Below the pieces are notes generated by a model. That model was not told the DNA's origin, ran no database searches, and worked only from the letters and a program-made list of their open reading frames with translations. From Candidatus Dadabacteria bacterium (GTDB lineage Bacteria > Desulfobacterota_D > UBA1144 > Nemesobacterales > CSP1-2), in NCBI GenBank assembly GCA_022615255.1, contig JAKEHC010000145.1:1-11626 (forward strand): DNA of 11,626 nucleotides, in the 5' to 3' direction. Of this stretch, positions 1-5,242 are shown piece after piece (positions within the stretch are counted from its first letter, which is position 1; every line of letters begins with the position of its first letter). A program made the translations under genes and the position numbers.

Positions 1-84
1 ATTTCTCATCCATAATAGAATCCAAAGACCTTAGTCCTTTCTAACACCTACGAATTCCTGAATATAGAATTATCCAGTTAATAA

Positions 85-106
85 GTTAAATCGCTTAACC
101 TTTTTT
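85..106 (+). terminator. Possible weak rho-independent terminator
   Basis: A 5-bp stem (GTTAA at 85-89, TTAAC at 95-99) with a 5-base loop is followed by one C and then six T (101-106). The stem is short and AT-rich, so it would be weak. It could end a transcript entering from left of the window. The rest of 1-229 is AT-rich and shows no gene that I can support. Confidence 0.3.
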
Positions 107-229
107 GTTCACTTATTTAAACTGATAACCCATTCAAATTTATAAGCTTGAAAGTTTGCTGAAACTGAGTAACACTACTATCAGCTTACATTTTTAATAT
201 AGTTTTGCAGTACCCAAATGAAAGTCATC

Positions 230-315
<86 letters not shown>

Positions 316-398
316 GTTAGAAAAAGAGTTTTCTGGCGTCCGCCATGTGGGATCGCCAGCCGTTTTTCGGGGAAATTCCAAGCCGTTTTGAATTCAGT

Positions 399-424
399 AA
401 AGCCCGAAGCGAGCTTTTCTTTTT
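399..424 (+). terminator. Rho-independent terminator, likely for tRNA-Ser
   Basis: The stem AAAGC (399-403) / GCTTT (413-417) can add an inner CG/CG step. It is followed by TCT and a T run to 424. It is the only plausible terminator between the tRNA gene and the next coding region. The intervening 316-398 also holds a 6-bp inverted repeat, CTGGCG (333-338) / CGCCAG (354-359), whose left arm can alternatively pair with CGCCAG at 311-316 overlapping the tRNA end. Confidence 0.55.
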
Positions 425-440
425 GAGAGAATTAAGATTT

Positions 441-489
441 TTTGATATCATAATTTTGAAAGCATAACTTATGCTTTGATGATATCAAA
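441..489. promoter_or_regulatory. Nested palindrome upstream of XRE regulator (candidate operator)
   Basis: Two perfect inverted repeats are nested. The outer arms are TTTGATATCAT (441-451) and ATGATATCAAA (479-489), 11 bp each. The inner arms are AAAGCATAA (459-467) and TTATGCTTT (469-477), 9 bp each around a single C. The structure ends 11 bases before the ATG of a small helix-turn-helix gene. XRE-type repressors usually bind short palindromes overlapping their own promoter, so autoregulation is the natural inference. A hairpin acting on the transcript is the alternative. No convincing -35/-10 pair was found. Confidence 0.55.
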
Positions 490-500
490 GTTTTGAAACC

Positions 501-698
501 ATGGTAACAATCGGCGAGAATATCAAAAAATACCGCAATAAACTTGGCATGACACAAGACGATTTAGTGAGAAAGTCTGGTGTGAAGCACACCACCCTCA
601 CAAAAATTGAGGGAGATTTTGTACAAAAGCCGAGCGTTCAAGTGATAGCAAAAATCGCTAAGGCATTAGGGGTTGCGGTGGAAGATTTGCTAAAATAA
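501..698 (+). CDS. Small XRE-family HTH transcriptional regulator
   Basis: This 65-residue protein is essentially a single Cro/C1-type helix-turn-helix domain (about residues 5-62). It contains the typical IGENIKKYRNKLGMTQDDL start, with 'TQDDLVRKSGV' as the positioning helix and turn and 'TLTKIE' in the recognition helix. The C-terminal 'VIAKIAKALGVAVEDLLK' is the usual closing pair of helices. Nothing follows the DNA-binding domain, so no ligand or protease domain is present. It most likely acts as a dimeric repressor, and the nested palindrome immediately upstream is the obvious candidate target. The ATG at 501 is chosen because the domain begins directly after it; no Shine-Dalgarno sequence is visible. 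The next reading frame starts 16 bases after its stop, which suggests cotranscription. Stand-alone proteins of this kind occur on plasmids, phages and chromosomes alike, so the regulated function cannot be named. Confidence 0.88.
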   Translation: MVTIGENIKKYRNKLGMTQDDLVRKSGVKHTTLTKIEGDFVQKPSVQVIAKIAKALGVAVEDLLK

Positions 699-714
699 TA
701 TCAACATAAAACAT

Positions 715-855
715 ATGACAAAAGATAACCGAGCCAACGAGACCAAAATACGCGAGCTGATCGAAAATTGGGCTTCGGCGGTTCGTCCTGAGGATATTGA
801 TGGAATACTGGCTCACCATTCTGACGACATCGTAGTAGGCAAAGAAAAGATTTGA
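715..855 (+). pseudogene. Truncated SnoaL-like/DUF4440 (NTF2-fold) gene remnant
   Basis: A 46-codon frame begins MTKDNRANETKIRELIENW and continues to 'ILAHHSDDIVV' before stopping at TGA (853-855). The stretch 'IRELIENWASAVRPEDIDGILAHHSDDIV' is recognisable as the first helix pair and first strand of SnoaL-like/YybH-type NTF2-fold proteins, which normally run to about 120-150 residues. In those relatives the 'HHSDDIV' segment is followed by a hydrophobic strand and the rest of a cone-shaped barrel. Here it goes straight to 'GKEKI' and a stop. I find no continuation in the other frames of 856-884. The barrel cannot form, so the gene is probably inactivated by a deletion. A functional micropeptide cannot be excluded. 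It sits 16 bases after the XRE gene and 29 bases before the SRPBCC gene, in the same direction. Confidence 0.6.
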
Positions 856-884
856 TAGAATAAAATTGACTAAGCAGAATAATT

Positions 885-1301
885 ATGAAAAACCCGATCA
901 TCGTAAAAACTATGATACGCGCTCCTATGGCAAAAGTGTGGGAGTACTGGAACAAGCCGGAACACGTCACCGGCTGGGCTTTTGCTTCGGATGACTGGGA
1001 GGCGCCGGCAGCAGAGAATGATTTGCGCGTGGGAGGAAAATTCAAGACCGTTATGGCGGCAAAGGACAAAAGCGAGAAGTTTGATTTTACAGGCACATAC
1101 ACTGCTGTAAAAGAGCATTCGCTTATTGAATACGACTTAGACGACGGCCGGCATGTGAGAGTTGAGTTTGCCGGGCTTCCCGAAGGTGTAAGGATTACAG
1201 AAATCTTTGAGCCTGAACATGAAAATACTGAAGATATTCAACGCTCTGGCTGGCAGGCGATTTTGGATAATTTCAAAAAGTATGTCGAGAGTAAATCATA
1301 A
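885..1301 (+). CDS. SRPBCC / AHSA1-domain protein (YndB-like)
   Basis: This 138-residue single-domain protein belongs to the START-like SRPBCC superfamily, in the AHSA1 (activator of Hsp90 ATPase homologue 1-like) branch. Visible signatures are the N-terminal strand and helix 'VKTMIRAPMAKVWEYWNKPEHVTGW' (residues 7-31), 'RVGGKF' at 48-53, the paired strands 'FDFTGTYTAVKEHSLIEYDLDDGR' and the long C-terminal helix 'GWQAILDNFKKYVES' (122-136). The fold forms a deep hydrophobic pocket for small ligands, but the ligand is rarely known and nothing here identifies it. Bacterial members with this short architecture are not generally Hsp90 cofactors. The ATG at 885 has no clear Shine-Dalgarno sequence. 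The stop (1299-1301) lies 4 bases before the next start, so it is probably cotranscribed with the reductase-like gene. Such pairs are common in small accessory or detoxification cassettes. Confidence 0.88.
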   Translation: MKNPIIVKTMIRAPMAKVWEYWNKPEHVTGWAFASDDWEAPAAENDLRVGGKFKTVMAAKDKSEKFDFTGTYTAVKEHSLIEYDLDDGRHVRVEFAGLPEGVRITEIFEPEHENTEDIQRSGWQAILDNFKKYVESKS

Positions 1302-1305
1302 ATTT

Positions 1306-1905
1306 ATGAGAAAAATCATTGTTATAGAATTCATTACGCTCGATGGTGTCATGCAGGCGCCCGGCGGACCCGAGGAGGACACCTCCGGCGGTTTCAAGTA
1401 CGGTGGCTGGATTGTTCCATATGCTGATGAATTCTCTGGTAAGGTCATGAAAGAGCAGATGAAGCAGCCCTTTAATTTGCTCTTGGGCAGAAAAACCTTC
1501 GAGATATTCGCATCTTACTGGCCGCAACATGCGGACGGATGGCCTGGCATCAACGATGCTACAAAGTACGTTGTTTCAAATACGCTTACAAGGCATGATT
1601 GGAAAAATTCCATCTTTATAAAAGGCAACGTTGTAGAGGAAATTAAAAAACTCAAAACGCAAGACGGCCCTGACTTAAAAGTATGGGGCAGCGGTAATCT
1701 TATCCAAACGCTTTTGAAACACGATTTGGTTGATGAATTGTGGCTCAAAACATTTCCCATTACGCTAGGCTCAGGCAAGCGCCTTTTTGCCGAAGGCACG
1801 ATTCCAGCGGCGTTCAAACTGACGGATAGCAAAGTTTCGCCAAGCGGAGTTATCATTGCCAATTACGAGCTTGCAGGCGAAGTGAAAACAGGATCGTTTG
1901 CGTAG
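1306..1905 (+). CDS. RibD C-terminal/DHFR-like domain protein (YwjB/YyaP type)
   Basis: This 199-residue protein has the dihydrofolate-reductase-like fold of the RibD C-terminal family. It opens with 'MRKIIVIEFITLDGVMQAPGG', the family's characteristic first strand and loop. It then shows 'LLLGRKTFEIF' (58-68, nucleotide-binding turn), 'YVVSNTL' (88-94), 'KVWGSGNLIQTLL' (125-137) and 'LVDELWL...PITLGSGKRLF' (141-161). These are the conserved NAD(P)H-binding and core elements. Family members are presumed NAD(P)H-dependent reductases of small molecules. Few have known substrates, and this is not a bona fide folate-pathway DHFR. The ATG at 1306 is chosen over an in-frame ATG at 1207 because the domain starts exactly there and the earlier start would overlap the preceding gene by about 95 bases. 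It is probably translationally coupled to that gene. A GC-rich inverted repeat follows it. Confidence 0.88.
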   Translation: MRKIIVIEFITLDGVMQAPGGPEEDTSGGFKYGGWIVPYADEFSGKVMKEQMKQPFNLLLGRKTFEIFASYWPQHADGWPGINDATKYVVSNTLTRHDWKNSIFIKGNVVEEIKKLKTQDGPDLKVWGSGNLIQTLLKHDLVDELWLKTFPITLGSGKRLFAEGTIPAAFKLTDSKVSPSGVIIANYELAGEVKTGSFA

Positions 1906-1933
1906 GAAAAAATTGCCGCCAAAGAAAAACTTG

Positions 1934-2017
1934 AAATCGCCCTTTCCGCTCCGGTTCAAGGCGAGGCGGGCGGAAGGGGGGAGTGGTGGGAATTCCGCCC
2001 GCCGAGCCCAGCGATTT
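1934..2017. repeat. GC-rich nested inverted repeat after the reductase gene
   Basis: The core is a perfect 11-bp inverted repeat, GGCGGGCGGAA (1965-1975) and TTCCGCCCGCC (1993-2003), around a G-rich 17-base spacer. It is flanked by a second, outer pair AAATCGC (1934-1940) / GCGATTT (2011-2017). The core is markedly more GC-rich than the surrounding DNA. It follows the last gene of the accessory block but has no T run, so it is not a classical terminator. It could be a mobile palindromic repeat or a boundary of transferred DNA. Confidence 0.6.
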
Positions 2018-2077
2018 CGGTACGGATATTTTCAAACAGACACCGCCATATTATTTCTTGCTTGACTCAAGAGATTG

Positions 2078-2083
2078 TATAAT
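2078..2083 (+). promoter_or_regulatory. Candidate -10 element for rsmI
   Basis: A perfect TATAAT lies 60 bases before the rsmI start. A TTGACT at 2062-2067 is only 10 bases away, too close to act as its -35, and no good -35 sits at 16-18 bases. The element may be an activator-dependent promoter or chance in AT-rich DNA. Confidence 0.35.
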
Positions 2084-2143
2084 CTACTTATTTCAAAAAC
2101 ATAACGTAATTCTCTTTTTTGGAAAACCCATAGATTCAAGCTA

Positions 2144-2980
2144 ATGCCAGGCAAACTCTACGTCGTCTCAACACCGATAGGTAATCTTGAGGACATTACG
2201 CTCAGAGCGATTAGAATTCTAAAAGAAGTTGATCTTATCGCCTGCGAAGATACTAGGGTAACAAAGAAGCTCCTTTCCCATTATCAAATTCAGAAGCCTG
2301 TTACCAGCTACCACAAACATAATGAAGAAGTAAAGGCGAAGGAACTCTTGTCATTATTAGAGGCAGGAAAAAATATCGCCCTGGTATCAGATGCGGGAAC
2401 ACCAGGAATTTCAGACCCTGGATATAGGCTAATAAGCCTTTCGCAAGAAAAAGGAATAGAGTTGATTTCAATACCCGGTCCAAGTGCGGCAATAGCGGCA
2501 TTAAGCGTCTCAGGGCTTCCTACCTCAAGCTTCTCGTTTTTTGGGTTCCTTACAAAGTCTTCCAAAAAGAGAAGGGAATTCTTCGAATCAATTAGGGAAT
2601 CATCTCAAACCATTATTCTTTATGAATCACCTAATAGAATCATAGAAACACTGTATGAAATCCTGGAGGTTCTCGGGGATAGACAGGTCTCTGTAAGCCG
2701 GGAGCTTACCAAGATGTTTGAAGAAACCCTCAGGGGAAAGATTTCAAGGGTGATAGAAATATTAAAACAAAAAGAAAAAATAAGGGGTGAATTTACAATA
2801 GTTCTCCAGGGAAAAGTCAATGAAACTGTGGTTCCTAAAGATATAATAGAGAAGGAGCTTAAGGTCTTTAGAGAAAAGGGTTTAAGCCTAAAAGATACAG
2901 TTAAAGAGGTTTCTAGAAAATTACGGCTTTCTAAAAGTAAAGTATATAAAGAAGCGCTTAAGGTTTTTAAAGCATCTTAA
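2144..2980 (+). CDS. rsmI: 16S rRNA (cytidine-1402 2'-O)-methyltransferase RsmI
   Basis: RsmI uses S-adenosylmethionine to methylate the 2'-hydroxyl of C1402 of 16S rRNA in the ribosomal decoding centre, alongside RsmH. The 278-residue length is normal for the family. Its tetrapyrrole-methylase-like signatures are complete: STPIGNLEDIT (9-19), ACEDTR (33-38), SDAGTPGISDPG (82-93), PGPSA (111-115), YESP (160-163), 'SRELTK' (185-190) and 'GEFT' (215-218). The C-terminal segment 'LSLKDTVKEVSRKLRLSKSKVYKEALK' is the small helical domain common to RsmI proteins. The ATG at 2144 fits the conserved start (MPGKLYVVSTPIGN). No Shine-Dalgarno sequence is evident. It stands alone on the + strand, preceded by the accessory block and a possible -10 element, and converges on a small zinc-finger-like gene 35 bases beyond its stop. 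Confidence 0.97.
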   Translation: MPGKLYVVSTPIGNLEDITLRAIRILKEVDLIACEDTRVTKKLLSHYQIQKPVTSYHKHNEEVKAKELLSLLEAGKNIALVSDAGTPGISDPGYRLISLSQEKGIELISIPGPSAAIAALSVSGLPTSSFSFFGFLTKSSKKRREFFESIRESSQTIILYESPNRIIETLYEILEVLGDRQVSVSRELTKMFEETLRGKISRVIEILKQKEKIRGEFTIVLQGKVNETVVPKDIIEKELKVFREKGLSLKDTVKEVSRKLRLSKSKVYKEALKVFKAS

Positions 2981-3015
2981 GACTAAAACTCAAAAAAGTA
3001 AAACTTTAACAATCT

Positions 3016-3186
3016 TTATCTCTTCTTTTTCTTCTCCTTCTCTGCCTCCGGTCCTATTCTCACTTCCCTTTCTGTCTTCTGTTTTTTATCCATTGCTTCG
3101 CCCTGAATCCGAGCCTTGCAGGGATCACAGATTGAAACCTCGGAAGGTTTTCCACAAATCATACATACCCTTTTCTTCTCTGTCAT
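3016..3186 (-). CDS. Small four-cysteine zinc-finger-like protein, function unknown
   Basis: A 56-residue frame starts at the ATG complementary to 3184-3186 and stops at TAA (3016-3018). A strong AGGAGG (complement of 3191-3196) lies 4 bases before the start, which supports real translation. The protein begins MTEKKRVCMICGKPSEVSIC and has two CxxC knuckles, C8-x2-C11 and C20-x2-C23, spaced as in a compact zinc ribbon. Next come 'DPCKARIQGEAM' and then a charged, lysine/glutamate-rich tail ending in 'EKEKKKKR'. This suggests a single zinc site and a basic, disordered tail, perhaps binding nucleic acid or ribosomes, but no function is known to me. It follows gatA on the same strand after a 178-base gap that contains an interspersed repeat, so cotranscription is possible but unproven. 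Its stop lies 35 bases from the convergent rsmI stop. Confidence 0.8.
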   Translation of the reverse strand: MTEKKRVCMICGKPSEVSICDPCKARIQGEAMDKKQKTEREVRIGPEAEKEKKKKR

Positions 3187-3208
3187 ATTTCCTCCTGCAT
3201 TTAAATAA

Positions 3209-3330
3209 GTTTAGCCACGAATTAACACGAATTGACACGAAGGAAATTAAACGGGATTCAAAAAAAATAATTCTTGAATCCTGCATAGTGAGTTATGCAT
3301 CCTTATTTTACTATGAATTCGTGTTCATTC
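3209..3330. repeat. Interspersed palindromic repeat ('TTAGCCACGAATT' type)
   Basis: The element begins TTAGCCA (3211-3217). Three tandem 10-base units, CACGAATTAA, CACGAATTGA and CACGAAGGAA, lie at 3216-3245. The opposite end carries AATTCGTGT (3316-3324), the reverse complement of ACACGAATT at 3225-3233, so the ends can pair. Inside are two perfect hairpins: GGATTCAA (3254-3261) / TTGAATCC (3274-3281) and TGCATA (3282-3287) / TATGCA (3294-3299). No gene is present. It resembles the short, non-coding interspersed repeats seen in environmental bacterial genomes and shares its TTAGCCAC opening with the element at 4844. Confidence 0.7.
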
Positions 3331-3364
3331 CTGACTGAATAAAAACTAAATCCTTAATATAGCG

Positions 3365-4825
3365 CTAAATCGGGGGTCTTTTTTCACTCCAATTCGTATG
3401 AATTTCATAAGCATGCGCTACCCGAAGTATCGTTTCCTCATCAAATGGCTTGCCGAGAATCTGAAGCCCTATCGGGAGCCCGTTTGATGTAAAACCGCAG
3501 GGAATGGCTATGCCGGGAAGCCCAGCTAGATTACACGGTATCGTAAATATGTCTGAAAGATACATCTTCAATGGATCGTCCGTTTTCTCTCCAATCTTGA
3601 AGGCAGCCTCTGGTGAAGTCGGTGTCATAATCACGTCAACCTTTTTAAAAGCCTCCTCAAAATCCCTTTTTATCAGAGTTCTCACACGCTGAGCCTTGAG
3701 ATAATAGGCGTCGTAGTACCCTGCCGAAAGCGCATAAGTACCTATCATAATCCTTCGCTTGACCTCAGCGCCAAAACCTTCCGCTCTCGTTCGATTATAC
3801 ATATCCCTAAGCGAATTTGAATCAGGAACTCTAAGTCCATACCTGACCCCATCATACCTTGCAAGGTTTGAGCTTGCTTCAGATGGGGCAATGATGTAGT
3901 AACTTGAAACTGCATACTCCGTGTGTGGAAGGGTGATTTCTTCTATAGAGCACCCTAGGTCTTCGACGAGTTCTATAGCCTTCTTTACAGCCTTCTCAAC
4001 CTCAAAATCTATCCCCTTTATGAAATATTCCTTTGGAACCCCCACCCTGATCCCTTTGATTTCACCGTTAAGATGACTTACGTAGTCAGGAACGGGAACA
4101 TGAACCGAGGTCGAATCCTTATTATCTCCCCCTGCAAAAACGTTTAGCATTAAAGCCGCATCCTCAACAGTTTTTGTGAGAGGACCTCCCTGATCCAACG
4201 ATGAAGCGAAAGCTATCATTCCAAACCTGCTCACCCTTCCATAAGTGGGTTTAAGTCCGGTAATTCCGCAGAATGCGGCAGGCTGCCTTATAGAGCCCCC
4301 TGTGTCCGTTCCGATGGATGCAAAACAAAGCGATGCCGAAACAGCTGCGGCGGATCCCCCGCTAGAGCCGCCCGGAACCCTTTCTAAATCCCATGGATTC
4401 CTAGTGGGTCCAAAATAGGAATTCTCAGTAGACGAGCCCATCGCAAACTCATCCATGTTATTCTTTCCGACTACAATAGCCCCTGCATTTTTTAGTCTTT
4501 CGACAATAGTCGCATCATAAGGAGGAGCGAAATTCTCAAGGATCTTAGACCCGCACGTCGTTCTCGTTCCCTTCATAACGAAAATATCTTTGACACCGAT
4601 AGGAACGCCATGTAACGTGCCAATATAATCTCCGGAGGAGATTAATTCCTCTGCCCTCTTTGAAGCCTTCAGCGACTCCTCTCTCAATATCGAAATATAT
4701 GCGTGTACCTTGCCTTCAATCCCATCGATTCTATCGAGAATGGTCTTAGTAACCTCTACCGGAGAAACCTCCTTTCTCTTTAAAAGTAGAGACAACTCGC
4801 GTATCGTAAGAAACGGCAATTCCAT
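3365..4825 (-). CDS. gatA: Glutamyl-/aspartyl-tRNA amidotransferase subunit A
   Basis: GatA is the glutaminase subunit of the GatCAB complex. It releases ammonia from glutamine, which is channelled to GatB to convert Glu-tRNA(Gln), and often Asp-tRNA(Asn), to the amide form. The 486-residue length is typical. The amidase-signature catalytic triad is intact: Lys79 in 'GVPIGVKD', cis-Ser154 in 'PGGSSGGSAAAV' and nucleophile Ser178 in 'GTDTGGSIRQPA'. This numbering equals that known for Staphylococcus aureus GatA. The product should therefore be fully active. AGGAGA (complement of 4831-4836) lies 5 bases upstream of the ATG. It follows gatC on the same strand, but an interspersed palindromic repeat almost fills the 91-base gap between them. 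gatB is not in the window and must be encoded elsewhere. Confidence 0.98.
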   Translation of the reverse strand: MELPFLTIRELSLLLKRKEVSPVEVTKTILDRIDGIEGKVHAYISILREESLKASKRAEELISSGDYIGTLHGVPIGVKDIFVMKGTRTTCGSKILENFAPPYDATIVERLKNAGAIVVGKNNMDEFAMGSSTENSYFGPTRNPWDLERVPGGSSGGSAAAVSASLCFASIGTDTGGSIRQPAAFCGITGLKPTYGRVSRFGMIAFASSLDQGGPLTKTVEDAALMLNVFAGGDNKDSTSVHVPVPDYVSHLNGEIKGIRVGVPKEYFIKGIDFEVEKAVKKAIELVEDLGCSIEEITLPHTEYAVSSYYIIAPSEASSNLARYDGVRYGLRVPDSNSLRDMYNRTRAEGFGAEVKRRIMIGTYALSAGYYDAYYLKAQRVRTLIKRDFEEAFKKVDVIMTPTSPEAAFKIGEKTDDPLKMYLSDIFTIPCNLAGLPGIAIPCGFTSNGLPIGLQILGKPFDEETILRVAHAYEIHTNWSEKRPPI

Positions 4826-4843
4826 TTCGTTCTCCTAGTTTGA

Positions 4844-4912
4844 TTTTAGCCACCGAGGGCACAGAGGTAGGAATTAAATCAAAGAATTTCTCCGTGTACT
4901 CTGTGGCTAAAA
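4844..4912. repeat. Interspersed palindromic repeat ('TTTTAGCCACNGAG' type) between gatC and gatA
   Basis: This 69-base element has imperfect 23-base inverted ends. The left end is 4844-4866 (TTTTAGCCACCGAGGGCAC...). The reverse complement of the right end is 4890-4912 (TTTTAGCCACAGAGTACAC...). The arms agree at 19 of 23 positions. The centre is AT-rich. It fills nearly all of the gap between the gatC stop (4917) and the gatA Shine-Dalgarno site (4831-4836), so it is transcribed with the operon and could fold into a long hairpin. It encodes no protein, fitting a MITE- or REP-like repeat mobilised in trans. Confidence 0.8.
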
Positions 4913-4916
4913 CTTT

Positions 4917-5207
4917 CTAATCCTCAATGACTTTTGGGACTGTAAAAAACCCCTCTTCCTTTTCAGGTGCGTTTTCTAAAGCCTCCTCCGAAGACAGCCA
5001 CGGATTGACGACATCCTCGCGCAAAGGTGTAGACATCTGAAGAACATGAGTAGTAGGCTCGACAGAAGAGGTATTAAGCTCATTCAGCTTTTCCATATAC
5101 TCTAGGATGTTTTCAAGCTGCCTGGCGAATCTATCAAGGTCGTCTTCTTTAAACTCAAGTCTGGCTAGCTCGGCTACATGTTTTACATCATCCTTTGAAA
5201 TCTTCAT
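4917..5207 (-). CDS. gatC: Glutamyl-/aspartyl-tRNA amidotransferase subunit C
   Basis: GatC is the small stabilising subunit that wraps around the GatA-GatB interface in the tRNA-dependent amidotransferase. The 96-residue length is standard. The N-terminal helix 'VKHVAELARLEFKEDDLDRFARQLENILEYMEKLNELNTSSVEPTTHV' shows the family pattern, with 'VAELARLEF' and the 'VEPTTHV' turn. It is followed by the 'LREDVVNPWLSSEEALENAPEKEEGFFTVPKVIE' tail that inserts between the larger subunits. The ATG at 5207 is supported by AAGAGG (complement of 5215-5220) 7 bases upstream. It lies 35 bases after gshB and 91 bases before gatA on the same strand, so the three are probably one operon. The gatC-gatA gap is occupied by an interspersed repeat. 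Confidence 0.97.
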   Translation of the reverse strand: MKISKDDVKHVAELARLEFKEDDLDRFARQLENILEYMEKLNELNTSSVEPTTHVLQMSTPLREDVVNPWLSSEEALENAPEKEEGFFTVPKVIED

Positions 5208-5242
5208 TATCTAACCTCTTGGAATATATTTATTTGAACCGC

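Noticed and set aside
701..1118. Two antisense frames opposite the SnoaL-like stub and SRPBCC gene
   Set aside because: Both are shadows of the SRPBCC coding strand, lack a Shine-Dalgarno site and give low-complexity, cysteine/serine-rich translations without a family match.
2062..2083. TTGACT...TATAAT as a complete sigma-70 promoter for rsmI
   Set aside because: The spacer is only 10 bases, well below the 16-18 needed; only the -10 element was kept at low confidence.
3216..3245. Three 10-base tandem units as a CRISPR-like array
   Set aside because: The units are contiguous without spacers and belong to an interspersed palindromic repeat; no cas genes are present.
3093..3338. An 81-residue + strand frame over the zinc-finger gene and repeat
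   Set aside because: It is opposite a gene with a strong ribosome binding site and reads through the non-coding repeat; its translation matches nothing recognisable.
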